Shown here: in pieces, positions 44,639-53,078 of the stretch
Layout of the letters: each line of letters opens with the position of its first letter
Position numbering within the stretch: the stretch's first letter is position 1
Assembly (NCBI RefSeq): GCF_036946495.1
Contig: NZ_JAQIIX010000002.1
Coordinates: forward strand, 4,127,501-4,191,500
Source of the DNA: Mycolicibacterium neoaurum
GTDB lineage: Bacteria; Actinomycetota; Actinomycetes; Mycobacteriales; Mycobacteriaceae
Reading direction: 5' to 3'
Length of the DNA: 64,000 bases
The notes under the pieces: generated by a model
What the model was told of the DNA's origin: nothing
Databases searched by the model: none
What the model saw: the letters and a program-made list of their open reading frames with translations, nothing else
Position numbers and translations under genes: made by a program

Positions 44639-45700
44639 GTGGACGATATCGGCGTATCCGCGACCGTCGCCCGAGCTGTCTCGGCGGCCGCGGTGGCCCG
44701 CGCGTGCGGCGTATCGAAGGCCACTGTCAGCTATGTGATGAACGGCCAGCCCGGGGTTTCCGCCGAGACCAGAAGACGGGTCATCAAAGTCGCCGGTGAA
44801 CTCGGCTATCGGCCGGCGGCGGGCCCGCGTCCGGACCCGCTCCTGACACGCGTGGTGGGACTGATCCTTCCCAATCTGGGCAACCCCATGTACACCGGCT
44901 GGGCAGAACGCATCATTTCGGTGACCCGCGAACAGGGCTTCGACGTCTTCGTCGCGACCACCGACGACGATCCCGACACGCTGGCGCAGGTTGCGGGCAC
45001 CCTGGCCGCCCGCAACGTCGACGGGGTGATCATCGCCGCGCTCCTCCGCGAGGATCTGCGAGCGCTACGGACTTTGCGCCAGAAGCGGATTCCGTTCGTC
45101 TGCTTATCGCGAAGTGCCGATCAGTTGCATGGTGACTATGTCGGAATCGACTTCGACGCGGCCGCCACCCTGTTGATGGAACATGTGCTGGAGCATGGCT
45201 ATCGAGAGCTCGCCACCGTCATCGGCCCGCGTACCTCCACCGCCTCGCTCATCCGCGAAGAGGCTTTCGTACGCACTGCGGAGGCGGCCGGGGTGTCGGT
45301 GCGCGGCGCCCGCAAGGTCAGCACCCGGCTCGACAGCGCCGGCGGTCGGGCCGCTGCCCGCGCGCTGTTGGATGGCCCCCGTCCGCCGGAGGCGGTGGTG
45401 TGTGGATCTGACGAGATCGCGATCGGGGTCATGGAGCATGCGATGTCGATGGGCCTGCGGATCCCCGAGGATCTGGCCGTCGTCGGCGGTGACGGGCTGC
45501 CGCACAGTCGGTCCGCCCTGATCAACCTCACCACCGTCATCCAGCCGATCAACGTGATGGCCGAACGGTCCTTCGAACTGCTGTTGGACCAGATCATCCG
45601 TCCACGTTCCACCTACCACCACGTGATCTGTGAACACCGTCTGCACATCGGCCGGACCTGCGGATGTCCGCCGGCCCGGCGGCGCGGCGTGCCTGACTGA
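44639..45700 (+). CDS. LacI family transcriptional regulator
   Basis: This 353 aa repressor has an N-terminal LacI helix-turn-helix (VARACGVSKATVSYVMNGQPG, then VSAETRRRVIKVAGELGYRP) and a periplasmic-binding-protein-like effector domain (VGLILPNLGNPMYTGWAERI; GVIIAALLR; VVGGDGLPHS). The GTG start follows AGGAGGGTCA. It is transcribed away from glycerate kinase and toward the SDR and BKACE genes. Matching operators at three promoters suggest it controls the whole 43-50 kb block, with a sugar acid or its breakdown product as inducer. Confidence 0.93.
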   Translation: MDDIGVSATVARAVSAAAVARACGVSKATVSYVMNGQPGVSAETRRRVIKVAGELGYRPAAGPRPDPLLTRVVGLILPNLGNPMYTGWAERIISVTREQGFDVFVATTDDDPDTLAQVAGTLAARNVDGVIIAALLREDLRALRTLRQKRIPFVCLSRSADQLHGDYVGIDFDAAATLLMEHVLEHGYRELATVIGPRTSTASLIREEAFVRTAEAAGVSVRGARKVSTRLDSAGGRAAARALLDGPRPPEAVVCGSDEIAIGVMEHAMSMGLRIPEDLAVVGGDGLPHSRSALINLTTVIQPINVMAERSFELLLDQIIRPRSTYHHVICEHRLHIGRTCGCPPARRRGVPD

Positions 45701-45818
45701 CTGACTGACGACCGGCCGGGACAACCCGCAGCGATAACGCAACGTGCGGCCACTTCGGCCGTGCGTGGATTCACCATGCCGTCCCACCGCGGCCGGCCCC
45801 TACGAAGGAGATGACGAT

Positions 45819-46613
45819 ATGTCTGCACCCCAACGCAATCGGCGCGTGCTCGATTTCACCGGCCGACGCGTGGTGGTCACCGCCGGCGCGGCCGGTATCG
45901 GACTTGCGATCGCGACCACGATGAAGGCCCACGGCGCCGACGTCTTCGTCACCGACGTCAACCCGGAGGCCGTGCGGGCCGCCGGAGAAGCCGGTCTGGC
46001 TGCCGCGGTCAGCGATGTCTGCCGAGAAGACGATGTCAGGCAGCTCATGCGTTCTGTGGAGGCCGAATTCGGTGGTCTGGACGTGCTGATCAACAACGCC
46101 GGCGTGGCAGGACCGACGGGTCGGGTCGACTCCCTGGAAATCGAGGACTGGAAGACGACCTTCGATGTCAACGTCCACGGACAGTTCCTCTGCGTCAAAC
46201 ACGCACTGCCGCTTCTCGAACGGTCGGACGACCCGTCGATCATCAATATGTCCTCGGCCGCCGGCCGATTGGGTATGGCCGGGCGCAGTCCGTATTCGGC
46301 GTCGAAGTGGGCGGTGATCGGCTTCACCAAATCGCTGGCGATCGAGCTCGGTGCGTCCGGGATCCGAGCAAACGCCATCTGTCCCGGCGCGGTCGACGGC
46401 CCACGTATCGAGCAGGTCATCGAAGCGAAGGCCGCGATGCTGGACCGGCCGGTGGACGAGGTTGCCGCGCTGTATCGCGGTCAATCATCGCTGGGACGGC
46501 TGATCGACGCCGCCGATATCGCCGATATGGCCCTGTTCCTGGCCAGCCCGTTGGCCAGGAACATCAACGGCCAGGCCATGGCCGTCGACGGCAACACCGA
46601 GAAACTCTTCTGA
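45819..46613 (+). CDS. short-chain dehydrogenase/reductase (candidate deoxyribonate 3-dehydrogenase)
   Basis: This 264 aa classical SDR has the cofactor motif TAGAAGIGLA (TGxxxGxG variant), a D at the end of beta-2 (VTDVN) that predicts NAD preference, NNAG at ~90, active-site Ser in NMSSAAGRLG and YSASK. A strong AAGGAG site lies 8 nt before ATG 45819. It sits between LacI and a beta-keto acid cleavage enzyme, so it probably oxidises a 3-hydroxy acid (for example 2-deoxyribonate) to the 3-keto acid substrate of that enzyme. The substrate assignment is inference. Confidence 0.88.
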   Translation: MSAPQRNRRVLDFTGRRVVVTAGAAGIGLAIATTMKAHGADVFVTDVNPEAVRAAGEAGLAAAVSDVCREDDVRQLMRSVEAEFGGLDVLINNAGVAGPTGRVDSLEIEDWKTTFDVNVHGQFLCVKHALPLLERSDDPSIINMSSAAGRLGMAGRSPYSASKWAVIGFTKSLAIELGASGIRANAICPGAVDGPRIEQVIEAKAAMLDRPVDEVAALYRGQSSLGRLIDAADIADMALFLASPLARNINGQAMAVDGNTEKLF

Positions 46614-46657
46614 AAGTCAACGCCGACAAGAGAAGTCCGAAGAACGGAGAACAATCG

Positions 46658-47590
46658 ATGCCCAAGACGAGAAAAGTCATCATCACCAGCGCGGTGACCG
46701 GTGCGATACACACCCCCAGCATGTCACCGCATCTGCCGGTGACGGCCGACGAGATCGCCGACGCCGCCATCGGAGCGGCCCGGGCCGGAGCGGCGATCGT
46801 CCATATGCACGCTCGCTCACCGCATGACGGCCGACCCTCGCAGGATCCCAAGGATTTCGAGCCGATTCTGGCCAAACTGAAGGCCAATACCAACGCGGTC
46901 ATCAACATCACCACCGGCGGGTCTCCGCATATGACCGTGGAGGAGCGGATGCGCCCGGTCGCCACCTTCGCGCCGGAACTGGCGTCGTTGAACATGGGGT
47001 CGATGAACTTCGGTCTCTACCCCATGCTGGAGCGGTTCGACCAGTTCGCCAACGAATGGGAGCGCGAGGCATTGGAGAAGTCTCGGGATCTGGTATTCAA
47101 GAACACCTTTGCCGATATCGAGACCATCCTCGACATCGGCAACCGGAACGACACCCGATTCGAGTTCGAGTGTTACGACATATCGCACCTGAACAACCTT
47201 GCGCACTTCCACGCGCGCGGGCTGGCCCGAGGTCCGCTGTTCGTCCAAGCGGTATTCGGACTACTCGGTGGCATCGGTGGGCATCCGGAGGATCTGATGC
47301 ACATGCGGCGCACCGCCGACAGGCTGCTCGGTGCGGACTATGAGTGGTCCATCCTCGGCGCGGGACGCAATCAGATGCCGTTGGCGACCATCGGCGCCGC
47401 GATGGGATCGCATGTCCGGGTGGGTCTGGAGGATTCACTGTGGATCGGTCCGGGTCAGTTGGCTGTTTCCAATGCCGAGCAGGTGAGCCGTATCCGTACG
47501 ATCCTGGAGGCGTTGAATTTTGCGATAGCCACCCCTGATGACGCCCGCGAGATGCTCGACCTAAAGGGTGCGAACAGGGTCGGTTTCTGA
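46658..47590 (+). CDS. beta-keto acid cleavage enzyme (BKACE, DUF849)
   Basis: This zinc-dependent enzyme of the Kce/BKACE family condenses a 3-keto acid with acetyl-CoA and splits it into acetoacetate and a new acyl-CoA. Signature residues: HMHARSPHDGRPSQDP (HxHxR zinc and substrate motif, about residue 48) and ITTGGSPHMTVEERM. It is 310 aa from ATG 46658, with GGAGA about 9 nt upstream, and follows the SDR by 44 bases. In the neighbourhood of lactonase, SDR and glycerate kinase the best-fitting substrate is 2-deoxy-3-ketoribonate, giving glyceryl-CoA. Confidence 0.9.
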   Translation: MPKTRKVIITSAVTGAIHTPSMSPHLPVTADEIADAAIGAARAGAAIVHMHARSPHDGRPSQDPKDFEPILAKLKANTNAVINITTGGSPHMTVEERMRPVATFAPELASLNMGSMNFGLYPMLERFDQFANEWEREALEKSRDLVFKNTFADIETILDIGNRNDTRFEFECYDISHLNNLAHFHARGLARGPLFVQAVFGLLGGIGGHPEDLMHMRRTADRLLGADYEWSILGAGRNQMPLATIGAAMGSHVRVGLEDSLWIGPGQLAVSNAEQVSRIRTILEALNFAIATPDDAREMLDLKGANRVGF

Positions 47591-47601
47591 GCGCGAGACA
47601 G

Positions 47602-47648
47602 CACGAGAATCCCCCCGGAGCCAGGCCGGCTCCGGGGGGATTCTCGTG
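47602..47648. terminator. bidirectional terminator hairpin between convergent operons
   Basis: Two perfectly complementary 21-base arms (47602-47622 and 47628-47648) flank a 5-base loop. The hairpin lies between the stop codons of the convergent BKACE (+) and MFS (-) genes. There is no long T-run, as is common in mycobacteria, but the stem is very stable and symmetrical so it can serve both strands. Confidence 0.8.
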
Positions 47649-47655
47649 ATCGGGT

Positions 47656-48999
47656 TCAGCGGCGCGCAGCGACCGGATCGGCTTCGGTCGACCTGTCTGC
47701 CGGCGGCGAAGGCGCGGTGAAGAACTGCAGCGCCACACCGAGCAACGCGCAACCGGCCATGGTGAAGAAACACACGATGTAACCGCCGGTGGCCTCCCAG
47801 CCGCCGGCCATCGTGATCAACCGGCCCATCAGCAGCGGCGCGATCCCGCCGCCGATGAACATCGCGGTGGTGATGATGCCGTTGGCCGTGGAAATGGCGC
47901 CTTCGGGTGCTGCGTCGGAGGCGGCCGCATAGTAGATCGGCCACACCGCATTGGCGACGACACCGAAGACCAGTTGCACGACGACCACGAGCAGCGACGA
48001 GGTGGCCACGTAGAAGGCCGCCACGCTCACGGCCATCCAGATTCCACAGATGACGATGGTCTTTCTGCGGCCGATGACGTCGGAGAGGCTGGGCCACAGG
48101 ATCTGGCCGAGTACGCCGGTGAGCGCGAAGACCACACTGAGGCCTGCTGATTCGGCAAGTGAGAGGCCGACCACGTTGTAGAGGTAGGCCGGCAGCACCA
48201 TGTTGATTCCCATGTAGACGATCTGGGTCAACAAGGTGGTCAGGGCGGTCATCGAGATCGTCCGATTGCGTAGGCACGCGCCCACCAGTCCACGCCGCCG
48301 GCTCCCGGCCTCCGTCGGCAGGTCACGATCGGGGGGAGTCAGCCCCTTGGCTGCGATGTCCTCGTACAGTTCGTCGATTCGTCGCGCAGTGGAGTAACGA
48401 CCCCAGAACAGCATCAGCGGGACCGCGATGATGAGCCCGAGGAACAGCGCGTAGGACCAGTTCGACGGGCCGAATGCGCCGATGACCACCGCGGCCACCA
48501 GACCGCTGAGCAGCGAACCGATCGGATAACCGGTGTGGTGGGCGCCGAGGGCGAACCCGCGTCGCTCTTTCGGCCACCATTCTGCGGTGTTGCTCACACC
48601 GACCGGTTCACCCCACCCGGCGCCCAGGTTGACACCGATTCGCAGCGCCACGAACGAGATCAGATGTGAGCTAACGAATTTGAAGCCCGAGATGAACGAC
48701 AACGCGGTGTAACCGATGACGAGCGGCACCTGGAATCGTGCCCGCTTCCATCCGCCGCCATATCGATCACTCAAGCTGGACCCGGGAATCGCCAGCACGG
48801 CAAGCGAGATCATGATCAACGACACCAGCGCACCCCAGGCGTCCGCGCTGAGGTCGAAGGTCTCCGAGATGGTCGGGCCGAGCCGCAGGATGATTTCACG
48901 GTCATAGGCATTGAGCACCCAGATCAGCCAGCACACACCGAGGGAGATCCAGGAGTATTTGTGGGTGTTGCGCAGCGAGCCGCGCCGTTTGTCAGCCAT
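47656..48999 (-). CDS. MFS transporter (candidate sugar-acid/proton symporter)
   Basis: This 447 aa inner membrane carrier of the major facilitator superfamily has about 12 membrane helices with a central cytosolic loop near residues 195-225. Motif A-like segments are present (SLSDRYGGGWKR in loop 2-3, and LSDVIGRRKT in loop 8-9). Anion/hexuronate-type carriers (ACS family) have this look, which would fit uptake of a sugar acid. It follows the SMP-30 gene by 27 bases on the minus strand and is probably co-transcribed from the same LacI-controlled promoter. Confidence 0.88.
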   Translation of the reverse strand: MADKRRGSLRNTHKYSWISLGVCWLIWVLNAYDREIILRLGPTISETFDLSADAWGALVSLIMISLAVLAIPGSSLSDRYGGGWKRARFQVPLVIGYTALSFISGFKFVSSHLISFVALRIGVNLGAGWGEPVGVSNTAEWWPKERRGFALGAHHTGYPIGSLLSGLVAAVVIGAFGPSNWSYALFLGLIIAVPLMLFWGRYSTARRIDELYEDIAAKGLTPPDRDLPTEAGSRRRGLVGACLRNRTISMTALTTLLTQIVYMGINMVLPAYLYNVVGLSLAESAGLSVVFALTGVLGQILWPSLSDVIGRRKTIVICGIWMAVSVAAFYVATSSLLVVVVQLVFGVVANAVWPIYYAAASDAAPEGAISTANGIITTAMFIGGGIAPLLMGRLITMAGGWEATGGYIVCFFTMAGCALLGVALQFFTAPSPPADRSTEADPVAARR

Positions 49000-49026
49000 C
49001 GAGTCGTCCTTTGAGTGATCGAGAGG

Positions 49027-49926
49027 TCATGCGCCGAATCGGCATTCGGGCAGGCCGTGCACGCCGAGACCGCGAACGGCGAACAACGAGCCGCGGAGCT
49101 GCCCGTCACCGGGAAATCGCGGCAGCGGTGGCTTGGCCATGGAGGTGACGAAAAGGACGTCCAGATCCGGTCCGCCGAACATGACGCTCGTCGGCTTGAG
49201 CACCGGGAAGTCGATGACGCGATCGACCGACCCGTCGGGTGCGTAACGGATGATCTTGCCGCCGTAGACGAGTGCCTGCCACACATATCCTTCGGCGTCG
49301 ACGGTCGCCCCGTCAGCCGCTCCACCGGAACTGGTGTCCACCGTGGCGAAGGTGCGGCGGTTGGCCACGGAGCCATGCTCCAGGTCGTAGTCATAGGCCC
49401 AGATCTCACCGGTCCAGGTGTCGGCGAAGTAGAGCGTCGTGCCGTCCGGGCTGAAGCACGGTCCGTTGGACACCGTGATGCCGTCGTCCAGCACGGTCAA
49501 CGTCCCGTCAGGGTGGTAGCTGTAGAGCTTGCCGCTACCGGTCTCCTCCAGGGTGTCCATGGACCCGAAGACGAACCGACCGGCCCGGTCGACTGTTCCG
49601 TCGTTCAGCCGATTGTGGGGAAGATCGGCCTCGATCTCGACCAGCCGGGTGAGTTCACCGCTGCCGAAGGTCAGCCGCCACAGGCCGTCCTGCAACGCGA
49701 CCAGCGCGCCGTCGCCGGACCGGGTCAGCGCCATCGATCCGATCTTCTGTCCGACCTCCCAGGCGCGGATGCCCGTGCCGCTCGCGGTCGAGCGGAAGAT
49801 TCGACCGTCGGCGCTGTCGATCCAGTACAGCGCCTGCTGCTCGACATCCCACAGCGGACCCTCCCCGAGGGTGGTCTTGAGATCAACGACCACATCGATG
49901 ACGGGGTCTGGGGTGTGGTCAGCCAT
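49027..49926 (-). CDS. SMP-30/gluconolactonase family lactonase
   Basis: This 299 aa six-bladed beta-propeller hydrolase of the SMP-30/regucalcin type opens sugar lactones. Metal ligands are visible: Glu in TTLGEGPLWD, Asn in ITVSNGPCFSPDG and Asp in the PDGTTLYFADT and GAADGATVDAEG segments. ATG 49926 has AGAAGGAG a few bases upstream. It is the first gene of the operon with the MFS carrier. In this cluster it probably hydrolyses a deoxyribono-lactone before oxidation by the SDR; that specificity is inference. Confidence 0.9.
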   Translation of the reverse strand: MADHTPDPVIDVVVDLKTTLGEGPLWDVEQQALYWIDSADGRIFRSTASGTGIRAWEVGQKIGSMALTRSGDGALVALQDGLWRLTFGSGELTRLVEIEADLPHNRLNDGTVDRAGRFVFGSMDTLEETGSGKLYSYHPDGTLTVLDDGITVSNGPCFSPDGTTLYFADTWTGEIWAYDYDLEHGSVANRRTFATVDTSSGGAADGATVDAEGYVWQALVYGGKIIRYAPDGSVDRVIDFPVLKPTSVMFGGPDLDVLFVTSMAKPPLPRFPGDGQLRGSLFAVRGLGVHGLPECRFGA

Positions 49927-49975
49927 CGGACTCCTTCTCGAACTGTGCCTGGGGCCATGTATCCATGCCGAGCGA

Positions 49976-50013
49976 ACGCTAGGAGCGCCACCATGCGTTC
50001 AGCAACGTTAAGT
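49976..50013 (-). promoter_or_regulatory. SMP-30/MFS promoter with LacI-type operator
   Basis: AGCAACGTTAAGT lies at 50001-50013 on the plus strand. On the minus strand TTGCTG (50005-50000) is a -35 and TAGCGT (49981-49976) a -10, spaced 18 bp, driving the SMP-30 and MFS genes. This is the third site of the same element in the window. The rest of the gap up to aroC (50133) holds a weak inverted repeat, CACACGC/GCGTGTG at 50055-50081, with no assigned role. Confidence 0.65.
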
Positions 50014-50132
50014 TGTGATCGGCACCATGTGGGTCGTCTTGATGCCGGGGTCATCACACGCGGTGGCGGCAGCGGCGTGTGGGATGTACACGGATTTCCG
50101 CCGGTGAAACCGGACGTGGGAGGATGGACAGC

Positions 50133-51368
50133 GTGTTGCGATGGACTACCGCAGGTGAATCCCATGGTCGCGCCCTGGTGGCGATGGTCGAGGGGATGGT
50201 TGCCGGGCTGGCGGTGACCTCCGAGGATATCGCCGCCCAGCTGCAGCGCCGCCGCCTCGGCTACGGCCGCGGCGCCCGGATGAAGTTCGAGAAGGACCAG
50301 GTCACCCTGCTTGCCGGGGTGCGGCACGGCCGCACCCTCGGCGGGCCCATCGCCGTCGAGATCGGTAACACCGAATGGCCGAAGTGGGAGACCGTGATGG
50401 CCGCGGACCCGGTGTCGGCCGAGCAACTCGACAGCGATGCCGCACGCAACGCCCCGCTGACCCGGCCGCGCCCGGGCCACGCCGACTACGCCGGGATGCT
50501 CAAGTACGGCTTCGACGACGCTCGTCCGGTACTGGAGCGGGCCAGCGCCCGCGAAACCGCGGCGCGTGTCGCCGCGGGCACCATCGCGCGCGCCTTCCTG
50601 AAGCAGGCGCTCGGTGTCGAGGTGGTCTCGCATGTCATCTCCATCGGCGCCTCGGCGCCCTACGATGGCCCGCCGCCGCAGCCGCAGGACCTGGCGGCCA
50701 TCGACGAGAGCCCGGTCCGCGCCTTCGACAAGGACGCCGAGGCCGCCATGATCACCGAGATCGAAGCCGCCAAGAAGGACGGTGACACCCTCGGCGGCAT
50801 CGTCGAGGTCGTGGTCAGTGGTCTGCCCGTGGGGTTGGGTTCGTTCACCAGCGGGGACAACCGCCTCGACAGTCAGCTGGCTGCCGCGGTCATGGGCATC
50901 CAGGCGATCAAGGGTGTCGAAATCGGCGACGGTTTCGAAACCGCCCGGCGCCGGGGCAGTGTCGCTCACGACGAGATCTATCCCGGGCCCGACGGCATCG
51001 TCCGCTCCACCAACCGCGCAGGCGGTCTCGAAGGCGGCATGACGAACGGCCAGCCGTTGCGCGTGCGGGCCGCGATGAAACCGATCTCCACGGTGCCGCG
51101 CGCACTGGCCACCGTCGACATGGCCACCGGCGACGAGGCCGTTGCGATCCATCAGCGCTCCGATGTGTGCGCCGTGCCGGCCGCTGGTGTGGTCGTCGAG
51201 ACCATGGTGGCGCTGGTGCTGGCGCGTGCGGCACTGGAGAAGTTCGGTGGTGACTCGCTGGCCGAGACCAAGGCCAATGTGGACAGTTACCTGGGCGCGG
51301 TCGCGGAGCGCTCCGGCGGCCTGGAGCGCAGCGACGCGGGGAAAAACTCAGCGGCGCGGGCGGGATAA
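50133..51368 (+). CDS. aroC: chorismate synthase
   Basis: This FMN-dependent enzyme makes chorismate from EPSP, the last step of the common aromatic pathway. Family signatures are ESHGRALVAMVEGMVAG at the N terminus, RRRLGYGRGARMKFEKD, and GGLEGGMTNGQPLRVRAAMKPI near 300. I start at GTG 50133 (MLRWTTAGESHG), which has GGGAGG 8-9 nt upstream; it gives 411 aa. It is the first gene of an aroC-aroK-aroB operon. Confidence 0.96.
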   Translation: MLRWTTAGESHGRALVAMVEGMVAGLAVTSEDIAAQLQRRRLGYGRGARMKFEKDQVTLLAGVRHGRTLGGPIAVEIGNTEWPKWETVMAADPVSAEQLDSDAARNAPLTRPRPGHADYAGMLKYGFDDARPVLERASARETAARVAAGTIARAFLKQALGVEVVSHVISIGASAPYDGPPPQPQDLAAIDESPVRAFDKDAEAAMITEIEAAKKDGDTLGGIVEVVVSGLPVGLGSFTSGDNRLDSQLAAAVMGIQAIKGVEIGDGFETARRRGSVAHDEIYPGPDGIVRSTNRAGGLEGGMTNGQPLRVRAAMKPISTVPRALATVDMATGDEAVAIHQRSDVCAVPAAGVVVETMVALVLARAALEKFGGDSLAETKANVDSYLGAVAERSGGLERSDAGKNSAARAG

Positions 51369-51370
51369 CC

Positions 51371-52006
51371 ATGGCGCCCAAGGCTGTTCTGGTGGGAATG
51401 CCGGGCTCCGGCAAATCCACCATCGGACGGCGGCTGGCCAAGGCGCTGGGAGTTCCCTTGCTGGACACCGACGTTGCCATCGTCGAGACCACCGGCCGCA
51501 GTATCGCCGACATCTTCACCGACGGCGAACCCGCGTTTCGCGCCATCGAGGCCGACGTGGTGCGTAAGGCGCTGGCCGAGCACGATGGTGTGGTGTCCCT
51601 CGGTGGCGGCGCGGTGACCACCCCCGCAGTGCGCGAGGCGCTGGCCGGGCACACCGTGATCTATCTGGAAATCAGTGCTGCAGAAGGAATTCGGCGTACC
51701 ACTGGAAGTGCGCGTCCGCTGCTGGCCGGCGAGGACCCCGCCGAGAAGTATCGGGCACTGATGGATGCCAGGGTGCCGCTCTTCCGCGAGGTCGCGACCA
51801 TGCGGGTCAACACCAACCGGCGTAATCCCGGTGCCGTGGTGCGCCATATCGTCACCCGCCTGCAAGGCTGCGGCCCCTCCCGGCCGCGGCGCCGACGCCG
51901 CCCGGCCTGGCGGCGGCTCCCGACCGTTCTCAACCCGGCACCGACCACCGAGGCCCCGCCCACACCTGCGGCGCTGGCCAAACGAGCAGAGGCACGCAAT
52001 GAGTGA
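51371..52006 (+). CDS. aroK: shikimate kinase with C-terminal extension
   Basis: This enzyme phosphorylates shikimate. The P-loop GMPGSGKST, DTD motif (LLDTDVAIVE), GGGAVTTP substrate loop and lid Arg region (RPLLAG) are present in the first 170 residues. The protein is 211 aa, about 35-40 longer than usual, with an Arg-rich then Ala/Pro-rich tail (RPRRRRRPAWRR...). It starts 2 bases after aroC and overlaps aroB by 8 bases. Confidence 0.93.
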   Translation: MAPKAVLVGMPGSGKSTIGRRLAKALGVPLLDTDVAIVETTGRSIADIFTDGEPAFRAIEADVVRKALAEHDGVVSLGGGAVTTPAVREALAGHTVIYLEISAAEGIRRTTGSARPLLAGEDPAEKYRALMDARVPLFREVATMRVNTNRRNPGAVVRHIVTRLQGCGPSRPRRRRRPAWRRLPTVLNPAPTTEAPPTPAALAKRAEARNE

Positions 52007-53078
52007 ACCCGTGACAGTGGATGTTCTTGTCGACCGGCCCTACCCGGTCATCATCGGCACCGGCCTGCTCGAGGACCTGGGCCGCACCCTGACCGGGCGG
52101 CACAAGGTCGCGATCCTGCACCAGCCGACACTGGCGCAGACCGCCGAGGCCATCCGCGAGCACCTGGCCGGTCTCGGCATCGACGCACACCGCATCGAGA
52201 TCCCCGACGCCGAGGCGGGCAAGGAATTGCCGGTCGTCGGATTCATCTGGGAAGTGCTGGGCCGCATCGGAATCGGACGCAAGGACGCCGTGGTCAGCCT
52301 CGGCGGGGGTGCGGCCACCGATGTGGCAGGCTTCGCCGCAGCCACCTGGCTGCGCGGGGTCGACATCGTGCACGTGCCGACCACCCTGCTGGGCATGGTC
52401 GACGCCGCCGTCGGCGGAAAGACCGGTATCAACACCGATGCCGGTAAGAACCTGGTCGGCGCCTTCCACCAGCCCTTGGCGGTGCTCGTGGATCTCGCGA
52501 CGCTGCAATCACTTCCGCGCAACGAGATCATCGCCGGCATGGCCGAGATCGTGAAGGCCGGCTTCATCTCCGACCCGGTGATCCTCGATCTCATCGAGGC
52601 GGATCCCGAGGCCGCGCTGGATCCGGCCGGGACGGTCTTGCCGGAACTGATCCGTCGTGCCATCGCTGTCAAGGCCGAGGTCGTGGCCGCTGACGAGAAA
52701 GAGTCGGCGCTGCGCGAAATTCTGAACTACGGGCACACTTTGGCGCATGCCATCGAACGGCGCGAGCGTTACAAGTGGCGCCATGGTGCCGCCGTGTCGG
52801 TGGGGCTGGTCTTCGCCGCCGAGTTGGGACGCCTTGCCGGGCGCCTCGATGATGACACCGCGGACCGGCACGCGCGGGTGCTGACATCGCTGGGTCTGCC
52901 GGTCAGCTACGACGCCGACGCGCTACCGCAGCTGCTGGAGTACATGGCCGGGGACAAGAAGAACCGTTCCGGAGTATTGCGTTTCGTCGTGCTCGACGGA
53001 CTGGCCAAGCCCGGCCGCCTCGAAGGGCCGGACCCGACCCTGCTGGCGGCGGCGTACTCCGTGGTGGGTTCGCGGTAG
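51999..53078 (+). CDS. aroB: 3-dehydroquinate synthase
   Basis: This NAD- and metal-dependent enzyme converts DAHP to 3-dehydroquinate. Glycine-rich loop SLGGGAATDVAGFAAATWLRG, PTTLLGMVDAAVGGKTGIN, and metal ligands in NYGHTLAHAIE and RHGAAVSVG-like sequence (WRHGAAVSVGLVF) are present. From ATG 51999 it is 359 aa, normal length. In M. tuberculosis aroD (type II dehydroquinase) follows; here the next gene is on the other strand with no gap, so aroQ/aroD is absent from this locus. Confidence 0.96.
   Translation: MSEPVTVDVLVDRPYPVIIGTGLLEDLGRTLTGRHKVAILHQPTLAQTAEAIREHLAGLGIDAHRIEIPDAEAGKELPVVGFIWEVLGRIGIGRKDAVVSLGGGAATDVAGFAAATWLRGVDIVHVPTTLLGMVDAAVGGKTGINTDAGKNLVGAFHQPLAVLVDLATLQSLPRNEIIAGMAEIVKAGFISDPVILDLIEADPEAALDPAGTVLPELIRRAIAVKAEVVAADEKESALREILNYGHTLAHAIERRERYKWRHGAAVSVGLVFAAELGRLAGRLDDDTADRHARVLTSLGLPVSYDADALPQLLEYMAGDKKNRSGVLRFVVLDGLAKPGRLEGPDPTLLAAAYSVVGSR

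Noticed and set aside
45731..45750. Possible LacI operator directly upstream of the SDR gene
   Set aside because: Only GCAACGT matches the 13-bp element and no -35/-10 pair fits around it; the SDR is more simply co-transcribed with lacI.
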